Source of the DNA: Chloroflexota bacterium
GTDB taxonomy: Bacteria; Chloroflexota; Dormibacteria; CF-121
Reading direction: 5' to 3'
Assembly (NCBI GenBank): GCA_005882525.1
Contig: VBGO01000111.1
Span: forward strand, 1 to 11,160
Length of the DNA stretch: 11,160 bases
A program made the position numbers and the translations under genes. The stretch's first letter is position 1, and every line of letters starts with the position of its first letter. The notes under the pieces are model-generated. The model made no database searches, was not told the origin of the DNA, and was given only the letters and a program-made list of their open reading frames with translations. Shown piece by piece: positions 6,535 to 11,160 of this stretch.

Positions 6535-7544
6535 GACAGGAGGTCAGCGCCAAAGAGCTGGCGCAGGTAGCGGTGGATGGCGGCCCAGTCCGCCAGGAGG
6601 ACTTGCTGCCCATCCGACGACACCGCGTCGTGCACGTAGGGCGTGAGAAATGCCTGATGCACGTCGCCGGCATGCAAGCCCCGCATGAAGAGCGCCAGCT
6701 GCGTCAGCCGGACCAGGTCGAGGTCCGTCTTGAGGTGGCCGTTCAGGTCGCGGGCGAAGGCGGGAAGCGCCGTCACCAGGTCCATGCCGGCGGTGCGCTG
6801 CTGGATCGCGAGGAGGACTTGCTGCTGCCGGATGGACCGGCCGAGGTCACTCAGCAGATCACCATGGCGCGAGCGGACATACTGGAGCGTGTGCCGGCCA
6901 TCAAGGTGCTGCGGGCCGGCGCTCAGGTAGACGCGCTCTGTCCCGTAGCCCGTGCTGCTGAAGTCGTTCGGATAGTTGTCGTCGAGCACCGGGTGCAGCA
7001 CATCGACGTCGACACCGCCGACCCGATCGACGACGCGGACCAGTCCATTCAGGCCAATCCAGGCGTAGTAATGGATCGGAATCTTGAAGGCCTTCTCGAC
7101 GGTGGCGCGCGCCAGGGGCGCGCCACCCTGTGCGTACGCCAGGTCGATCTTGGCGCTCTTGTGCCCGGGGATCTCCACCCAGAGATCGCGCGGCAACGAA
7201 AGGAGGGTGACCTGGTGTTTTGCCGGGTCGATCGAGACGACGATCATCGTCTGCGAGAGCAAGGCATCCTGGGGGAATTTCTGGTCGTTGTCGCTGCCGA
7301 GGAGAAGGATGTTGATCCGTTGTTTGGAATCGAGCGGCGGTGGTGTGGCCGCGACCGCCGCCCCGGGCTTCCCCGCCACCGGGCCGCGGCTGTCCAGCAA
7401 GGCCAGCACCGGTGAGAGGTAGAGCAGCACGCCGCCCACCAGCGCCAGGAGCAACAGGACTCCCCCAAGGGCAAGCCAGTGCGCGCGCCGCAGGCCGGTC
7501 GCGTGCGGCACGCCGGTGGCACCGGAGTGATTCATGCTTCCCAT
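6531..7544 (-). CDS. LCP-family (LytR-CpsA-Psr) cell-envelope protein
   Basis: LCP proteins transfer glycopolymers from lipid carriers to the cell wall; 337 residues. A short cytoplasmic N-terminus (about 1-22) is followed by a membrane anchor at about 23-45 and a Pro/Ala-rich linker. The LCP domain starts at INILLLGSDND (78-87), with TLLSLPRDLWVEIPG (103-117), KIDLAYAQGG, GGVDVDV and LDGRHTLQYVRSRHGD...DLGRSIRQQQ. The pyrophosphate-binding arginines (109, 214, 216) and Asp85 are present. The usual second metal-binding Asp of the SDT motif is Gln98 (SQTM). An ATG at 7535 is an alternative start with a slightly better purine stretch upstream. It is the first gene of a two-gene operon with the propeller lipoprotein. 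The acceptor and polymer are unknown. Confidence 0.92.
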   Translation of the reverse strand: MGSMNHSGATGVPHATGLRRAHWLALGGVLLLLALVGGVLLYLSPVLALLDSRGPVAGKPGAAVAATPPPLDSKQRINILLLGSDNDQKFPQDALLSQTMIVVSIDPAKHQVTLLSLPRDLWVEIPGHKSAKIDLAYAQGGAPLARATVEKAFKIPIHYYAWIGLNGLVRVVDRVGGVDVDVLHPVLDDNYPNDFSSTGYGTERVYLSAGPQHLDGRHTLQYVRSRHGDLLSDLGRSIRQQQVLLAIQQRTAGMDLVTALPAFARDLNGHLKTDLDLVRLTQLALFMRGLHAGDVHQAFLTPYVHDAVSSDGQQVLLADWAAIHRYLRQLFGADLLS

Positions 7545-7578
7545 CCAGGCGCGCCGGCCGCGCCCGACCTCCCACCCT

Positions 7579-7608
7579 ATTAGGCGTGGCCGGCGAGGAG
7601 GCCGTCAA
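7579..7608 (-). promoter_or_regulatory. Candidate promoter of the LCP-lipoprotein operon
   Basis: On the minus strand TTGACG (7608-7603) is followed after 18 bp by CCTAAT (7584-7579): 5/6 and 4/6 matches to the housekeeping consensus. The transcript leader would be about 28 nt and contains a GC-rich inverted repeat (GGCGCG 7548-7553 against CGCGCC 7559-7564) next to the start codon. Eye-based call in a GC-rich background. Confidence 0.4.
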
Positions 7609-7648
7609 GTCGGGCGGTTGAAAGGCCCGCCGTAATCGTGAAAGAGGG

Positions 7649-7939
7649 ATGAGAAAGCGTTACGGAATCGTGGCCGCCAACCACGAACAAGCGGATGAAT
7701 ACTGGACGTTAGCAAGAGTAGAGATGCACGAGCAAGGGAATATCCTCTCACTGCGCTTCGCCACTCCGGCGGTCCCCCACGCGTACCGCACCCCAGCCCA
7801 GCTGACCTTCTGCTACCAGTGCCATTGCGCCGTCGACCTGAGCGCCAGCACGACGGCGCTGCGGTCGGGACACTGGGCGCGAATCGGCACCTGCGCGCAT
7901 TGCGGGACCACGATCACCCGGATTCTCAAGGCAAGTTAA
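7649..7939 (+). CDS. Small four-cysteine (zinc-ribbon-like) protein
   Basis: A 96-residue protein of unrecognised family. The C-terminal half has two paired-cysteine knuckles, FCYQCHC (Cys55, Cys58, plus Cys60) and GTCAHCGT (Cys82, Cys85), about 24 residues apart, the arrangement of a zinc ribbon. The N-terminal half is charged and has a short beta-like LSLRFATP stretch. No membrane segment or signal peptide is visible. The ATG at 7649 is preceded directly by AAAGAGGG, closer than usual; an ATG at 7724 is an alternative start that keeps all cysteines. It ends 9 nt before the dCMP deaminase frame and is probably cotranscribed with it. Zinc or nucleic-acid binding is inference from the cysteine pattern alone. 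Confidence 0.6.
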   Translation: MRKRYGIVAANHEQADEYWTLARVEMHEQGNILSLRFATPAVPHAYRTPAQLTFCYQCHCAVDLSASTTALRSGHWARIGTCAHCGTTITRILKAS

Positions 7940-7948
7940 CATCGATCG

Positions 7949-8530
7949 GTGACGTCCCGGCCCTCCCGGCCAGCGGCGCGTCGTGCTCGCCGGGCCGCAC
8001 CCAATCCTGACGCGATCGAATCCCATGCCGTAAAGGAGCAGGCACGGCCGGATAAGGCGTCCTACGCGATGATCCTGGCCTTCGCCGCCGCGTTGCGTTC
8101 GACCTGCCTGAGCCGAAAGGTGGGCTGCGTCATCGTCCGGGACGGCCAGGTGATCGCGACTGGCTACAACGGCACGCCGAAGGGCACCTGGCACCCGGAG
8201 GAATTTCCGCGTCCGTGTCCATGCGTCGGCGGCATCAGCGGCGCGGACCTCTCCCTGAAGTACTGCGCACATGGAGAAGCGAACGCGCTCGCGCAGAGCG
8301 CGTACCGCGGCTCCTCAACCGCGGGCGCCGACATCTTCTGCACCAACTTTCCTTGCATCGAATGCGTCAAGCTTCTGATCAGCGCCGGCATTCATGCCAT
8401 CTACTACGTGCATGGCTATCCGGACGTGAGCGGCCTCCGCGACCGCTACTTAAGCCAGGCCGGAATCCCGACCCATCCTATCGCGTGGTCACGGATTCAG
8501 CCCCACCTGTCGGCGCTGGCCAAGGGCTAG
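7949..8530 (+). CDS. dCMP deaminase (ComEB-like, zinc-dependent)
   Basis: Deaminates dCMP to dUMP, feeding thymidylate synthesis. The core MILAFAAALRSTCLSRKVGC, followed by VIVRDGQVIATGYNGTPKG, is typical of dCMP deaminases. The zinc site is formed by HGE (108-110, with Glu110 as proton shuttle) and PCIEC (Cys136, Cys139). HGE replaces the commoner HAE but keeps the HxE pattern. Cys90, Cys92 and Cys106 lie in the insert just before the HxE motif, where some dCMP deaminases carry a second metal site. The GTG at 7949 gives 193 residues with an Arg/Pro/Ala-rich N-terminal extension of about 33 residues. No ATG lies between it and the conserved core, whose Met41 falls within the domain. The ribosome binding site is weak, so coupling to the small gene 9 nt upstream is likely. 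Confidence 0.9.
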   Translation: MTSRPSRPAARRARRAAPNPDAIESHAVKEQARPDKASYAMILAFAAALRSTCLSRKVGCVIVRDGQVIATGYNGTPKGTWHPEEFPRPCPCVGGISGADLSLKYCAHGEANALAQSAYRGSSTAGADIFCTNFPCIECVKLLISAGIHAIYYVHGYPDVSGLRDRYLSQAGIPTHPIAWSRIQPHLSALAKG

Positions 8531-8732
8531 GCGAAGCGTCGACCGCGGCCGGCTCCACGAGAAAGGAGACGCTGAGCGCCGGATGCGGGCGGGCGGGGAC
8601 CGCCGCCGCGGACGGCAGCAGGATGGCGCACGCGATGGCGGCGATCAGCCAGCGACGCGAGGACGCCCCCACGTAAGAGCAACGAGCGGGGCGGGCGGCA
8701 GCAACCCGGCGTCGCCGGGCTGATCCAACCAC
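8478..8732 (-). CDS. Doubtful small secreted-protein frame
   Basis: A minus-strand frame of up to 84 residues beginning with GTG at 8732, or more plausibly GTG at 8672. It reads SSRRWLIAAIACAILLPSAA then AVPARP, which looks like a signal peptide with a possible cleavage after an Ala, followed by a short Pro/Ala/Ser-rich tail. Third-position GC is high until the frame enters the dCMP deaminase gene, which it overlaps by 53 bp in convergent orientation. It lies 45 nt downstream of the PfkB-like gene on the same strand. No good ribosome binding site was found. It may be spurious. Apart from this frame and two hairpins, nothing else was recognised in 8531-8777. Confidence 0.25.
   Translation of the reverse strand: MVGSARRRRVAAARPARCSYVGASSRRWLIAAIACAILLPSAAAVPARPHPALSVSFLVEPAAVDASPSPWPAPTGGAESVTTR
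8705..8719. terminator. GC hairpin in the convergent gap
   Basis: CCCGGC-GTC-GCCGGG, a perfect 6-bp stem with a 3-nt loop, lying between the convergent dCMP deaminase and PfkB-like genes. No T-run follows on either strand, so it is at best a weak or factor-assisted terminator. Confidence 0.3.
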
Positions 8733-8754
8733 GCCATCCCGGTGTTACACCCGC

Positions 8755-8770
8755 GGCCCGGACCAGGGCC
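8755..8770 (-). terminator. Weak stem-loop just after the PfkB-like gene
   Basis: GGCCC and GGGCC arms with a 6-nt loop, 7 nt past the TGA at 8780-8778. There is no U-tract. Terminator function is only a guess from position. Confidence 0.25.
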
Positions 8771-8777
8771 CGTGATC

Positions 8778-9647
8778 TCAGGCGTGCGCCGGTTGACGGG
8801 GAGCGCCCGCCCGCCGAACCGACTGCGCGTATCGCACCGAGTCGGCGGCGGCCGTGCGAGGTGCCGTCCGGCGTGCCACGGCAACCCAGAAGGCGGCGGG
8901 TCCCGCGTAGCGATCGCGAGGCGCGTCTTGCGTCGGGTCGGCGGGACAGGTGTGGAGGCGGCGCCCGTCACGGACCAAGACGCTCCCGTCGGGTTCCGCC
9001 AGGTAGACCAGGCGAGGGCCCAGGTCCGCCAGCAGCCGGACGGCCTGGCGGCCGTCGGCCGTGCCAAACAGCACCCGGGCGTCGGCGGCCTGCAGGGCCA
9101 CGCTGTCTGCCGCCGCCAGCGCCGGCTCCAGCACCCGGCGGGCCATTCGAGCGTTCGTCCACCAGAGCAGGTCGGCCTCGAGGAGGAGCGCGGATCGACC
9201 GGCGCGGGCGGCGGCGTCCGTCAGCGCCCCGATGGCCGCCGAGCGAGCGGGCTCAACCGAAAGGCTGAAGCCGGACACCACGGTGAGCGCTGCCCTGACC
9301 GAGATGGACGGCAGCTCGTCGAGTCGCAGGGCCAGGTCCGCGCCGCGCTCCAGCCGACGCAGTTGGGGCTCGCCGTCCGGTTGATGCCAGATGGTGGTAC
9401 GCAGGTCGGGCGCGTCGCGCAGCCAGCGTAGGTCGACCCTGAGCCGTTCGAGCGCATCGCGGACTCGCCGGCCCGCGTCATCTTCCCCCACTTTGGCGAC
9501 CAGTGCGGTGCGCGCGCGGAGAGCGGCGGCATGTGCGACGAGTCGAGCCGCGCCTCCGCCGAGGATGCCTGGACTATCCCCCGCCGCGCGCTCTTCGGCC
9601 GCGTCGCCGACGGCGAGCCAGTCGAGGCCCCCGTTCATCGGCGTCAT
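8778..9647 (-). CDS. PfkB-fold carbohydrate-kinase homologue, probably a pseudokinase
   Basis: A 289-residue protein with the ribokinase/PfkB fold: LAVGD at 11-15, GGGAARLVAHAAALRARTAL in the place of the GGN.A..A..LG signature 1, then VAKVGEDDAGRRVRDAL (50-66), typical of the family. The second signature, normally DTTGAGDAF, reads DRYAGPAAF (245-253). The first Asp and the final Ala-Phe are kept, but the anion-hole GAG and the catalytic Asp are lost (Ala251). The signature-1 Asn is also replaced. The surrounding frame is intact, so this is divergence rather than decay. Loss of phosphotransfer is inferred; ligand binding may remain. It starts 5 nt after the upstream gene's stop, with GAGGAC (9661-9656) inside that gene's last codons as ribosome binding site. 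An ATG at 9638 is an alternative start. Confidence 0.82.
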   Translation of the reverse strand: MTPMNGGLDWLAVGDAAEERAAGDSPGILGGGAARLVAHAAALRARTALVAKVGEDDAGRRVRDALERLRVDLRWLRDAPDLRTTIWHQPDGEPQLRRLERGADLALRLDELPSISVRAALTVVSGFSLSVEPARSAAIGALTDAAARAGRSALLLEADLLWWTNARMARRVLEPALAAADSVALQAADARVLFGTADGRQAVRLLADLGPRLVYLAEPDGSVLVRDGRRLHTCPADPTQDAPRDRYAGPAAFWVAVARRTAPRTAAADSVRYAQSVRRAGAPRQPAHA

Positions 9648-9652
9648 GATAG

Positions 9653-10033
9653 TTAGTCCTCGTGGTGAGACTTCGGCTTGTCTGAAGGATGGGCGGCCGG
9701 CGGTGTTGCGGCCGGTGCTGCGGGTGAGATTGCGGGAGATGGCGTCGGCGCGGCCGCGCGCGGTGCGGCGGGCCGGGCCGATCGGTGCGGCGGCGTCGGC
9801 GCCGGGGTCGGTGTCGCGAGGCTGCCGAGGACCAGGGTTGCCCCGGAGGCCGGCGGCAGGGAAGGCTCCGCCACGTCCGCCGCCGGGATGGTGAGCGAGA
9901 GATGGAGCTCGCGGCTGCCGGCCGGACCCAGGACCAGGGAGGTCAGCTGGTAGAGGGCGAGGCCGCCGCCAAAGGCCAGGAGGGCGCCGGCTGAGAGTCC
10001 CCGACCGGTGGCCGCGACCGTGATCGCTGGCAT
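9653..10033 (-). CDS. Small single-pass membrane protein with Pro/Ala-rich tail
   Basis: A 126-residue protein of unrecognised family. Residues about 11-36 are hydrophobic (SAGALLAFGGGLALYQLTSL), a single membrane span or signal anchor. A short beta-like segment follows (ELHLSLTIPAADVAEP, ATLVLGSL), then about 50 residues of Pro/Ala/Thr-rich sequence and a charged end (KPKSHHED). The ATG at 10033 is chosen because AGGA (10045-10042) stands 8 nt before it; an ATG at 10042 in the same frame overlaps that site. The stop is 5 nt before the PfkB-like start, so the two genes are translated from one message. The tail probably lies outside the membrane, either periplasmic or in the cell wall. No function assigned. 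Confidence 0.75.
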   Translation of the reverse strand: MPAITVAATGRGLSAGALLAFGGGLALYQLTSLVLGPAGSRELHLSLTIPAADVAEPSLPPASGATLVLGSLATPTPAPTPPHRSARPAAPRAAAPTPSPAISPAAPAATPPAAHPSDKPKSHHED

Positions 10034-10124
10034 GGCTTGCATCCTAAGGACCGGGCATTTCGACCCCGTAGTCCATCTGGCCCATTACGACCGCCATTCG
10101 GAGGATGGCGATTAGAGTGATGCC

Positions 10125-11160
10125 ATGGGCAATCGCCTCGCGCGGGAGAGCAGCCCCTACCTGCTCGAACACGCCGAGAATCCGGTGGACTGGTACCCGT
10201 GGGGCCCAGAAGCCCTGGCCCGGGCGCGGACCGAAAACAAGCCGATCCTGCTGAGCGTCGGATACAGCGCCTGCCACTGGTGCCACGTGATGGCTCGCGA
10301 GTCATTTGAAGACCCCGAGACCGCGGCGCAGATGAACCGCGATTTCGTCTGCGTCAAGGTCGACCGCGAGGAGCGGCCGGACCTGGACCAGGTATACATG
10401 CGGGCGGTGCAGGGCATGACCGGCGCCGGCGGATGGCCGATGACCGCTTTCCTGTTGCCGGACGGCACGCCGTTTTTTGCCGGCACGTACTTTCCCCCCC
10501 GCGACCGCGCCGGGATACCGTCGTTCACGCGGGTGCTCACCGCCGTCGCCGACGCCTTCATCAAACGACCGGCCGACGTGCAGGAGACGGCGGCGCAGGT
10601 GCGCGATTTCTTGAACCGCCCTGTCGTGCCGCTCGCTTCGGGTGACGTCACGTCGGCCCTGCTGGACGAGGCTGCCGCACGGCTCGAGCGCGACTTCGAC
10701 GCCCTCCGTGGGGGATTTGGTGGCGCACCGAAGTTTCCGCAGCCGATGCTGATCGAGTTTCTGCTGAGGAGTCACCTCCGAACCGGCCAGGCAACCGCCC
10801 TGGAGATGGCCCTGAAAACGCTGCGCGCGATGTCGGCCGGCGGCATGTACGACCAGCTCGGTGGCGGCTTTCACCGCTACAGCGTCGATGCGCAGTGGCT
10901 CGTGCCGCACTTCGAAAAGATGCTCTACGACAATGCGCTGCTGGCGCGCGTCTATCTCGACGCCTGGCAACTTACCCGCAACCCGGCATTTCGGCGAGTC
11001 GTCGAAGAAACGCTGGCGTTCGTGCGGCGCGAGATGACCTCGCCGGAGGGCGGCTTCTACTCCAGTCTCGACGCCGACAGCGAGGGCGAAGAGGGCCGCT
11101 TCTATGTGTGGACACCCCAGGAGCTTGAGGCGGCACTCGGCGTCGATGACGCCGGCACGA
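10125..11160 (+). CDS. YyaL/DUF255 thioredoxin-domain protein (C-terminus beyond window)
   Basis: The frame is open from the ATG at 10125 to the window edge (345 codons), about half of the usual length of some 650-700 residues. It opens with NRLARESSPYLLEHAENPVD, then WYPWGPEAL, the family's N-terminal signature. A thioredoxin-like domain follows with YSACHWCHVMARESFED (Cys50 and Cys53 in a CHWC motif), DREERPDLDQVYM, GGWPMTAFLLPDG and FAGTYFPP. From about residue 200 come GGFGGAPKFPQP, GGMYDQLGGGFHRYSVD, WLVPHFEKMLYDNALL and FYSSLDADSEGEEGRFYVW, the alpha/alpha-barrel part related to N-acylglucosamine 2-epimerases. The biochemical role of bacterial members is poorly defined. No ribosome binding site at normal distance; GGAGGA lies 19 nt upstream. 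Divergent from the membrane-protein gene with about 90 bp between starts. Confidence 0.93.
   Translation, partial: MGNRLARESSPYLLEHAENPVDWYPWGPEALARARTENKPILLSVGYSACHWCHVMARESFEDPETAAQMNRDFVCVKVDREERPDLDQVYMRAVQGMTGAGGWPMTAFLLPDGTPFFAGTYFPPRDRAGIPSFTRVLTAVADAFIKRPADVQETAAQVRDFLNRPVVPLASGDVTSALLDEAAARLERDFDALRGGFGGAPKFPQPMLIEFLLRSHLRTGQATALEMALKTLRAMSAGGMYDQLGGGFHRYSVDAQWLVPHFEKMLYDNALLARVYLDAWQLTRNPAFRRVVEETLAFVRREMTSPEGGFYSSLDADSEGEEGRFYVWTPQELEAALGVDDAGT

Noticed and set aside
6573..7415. Long plus-strand frame antisense to the LCP gene
   Set aside because: The minus strand encodes recognisable LCP motifs; the plus frame has no family features or start signals.
7748..8272. Minus-strand frame antisense to the small Cys protein and dCMP deaminase
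   Set aside because: The deaminase motifs on the plus strand are unambiguous and the minus frame is compositionally a shadow.
8583..8723. Plus-strand 46-codon frame after AAAGGAG (8562-8568)
   Set aside because: The spacing of about 14 nt is too long and the product is Arg/Gly-rich low-complexity sequence with no features.
8742..9431. Plus-strand frame antisense to the PfkB-like gene
   Set aside because: It has no recognisable motifs, whereas the minus strand carries the PfkB-fold signatures and a coupled ribosome binding site.
10157..10970. Minus-strand frames antisense to the YyaL gene (10157-10651 and 10302-10970)
   Set aside because: The plus strand has strong DUF255 motifs throughout; the minus frames are shadows.

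Overview
This is a high-GC bacterial chromosomal window of ordinary housekeeping and cell-envelope genes, plus one strongly repetitive gene at the left edge. GC-rich codon use, a nickel superoxide dismutase with its maturation protease, lipoproteins, an LCP-type cell-wall protein and a DUF255/YyaL protein fit a terrestrial high-GC lineage such as Chloroflexota, Dormibacterota or Actinobacteriota. That placement is an inference from gene style, not a proven assignment. I see no rRNA, tRNA, CRISPR array, insertion sequence or phage module.

Layout. Positions 1-1263 (minus): the N-terminal part of an exported or membrane-anchored Asn/Thr/Ser/Ala-rich protein, open at the left edge and built of near-identical 132-bp (44-residue) tandem repeats. 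It has its own promoter and ribosome binding site; the long plus-strand frames across it are shadows. Positions 1451-2443 (plus): a lipoprotein with a seven-repeat YVTN/YncE-like beta-propeller. Positions 2440-3192 (minus): a papain-family (C1) cysteine peptidase, convergent with the lipoprotein and sharing a CTAG at the two stops. Positions 3234-4679 (plus): glutamyl-tRNA synthetase. Positions 4676-about 5002 (minus): an S26-type protease, again meeting its neighbour in a shared CTAG. Positions 5032-5478 (plus): nickel superoxide dismutase. The protease is almost certainly SodX, which removes the SodN leader so that the new N-terminal His can bind nickel, so these divergent genes form one functional unit.

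Positions 7544-5509 (minus) are a two-gene operon: an LCP (LytR-CpsA-Psr) cell-wall ligase followed, with an ATGA overlap, by a TolB-like beta-propeller lipoprotein. Positions 7649-8530 (plus) hold a small four-cysteine (zinc-ribbon-like) protein and a dCMP deaminase. Positions 10033-8778 (minus) hold a small single-pass Pro/Ala-rich membrane protein coupled to a PfkB-fold protein whose catalytic motif is degenerate. A further small secreted-protein frame may follow (8732-8478). At the right edge (10125 onward, plus) begins a YyaL/DUF255 thioredoxin-domain protein, cut by the window.

The points most worth following up are the recently expanded repeat protein, the sodN-sodX pair whose protease frame has no ATG/GTG/TTG start upstream of its catalytic serine, the PfkB pseudokinase, and the repeated use of CTAG at gene ends. 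I did not find a convincing wholly new multi-gene system.
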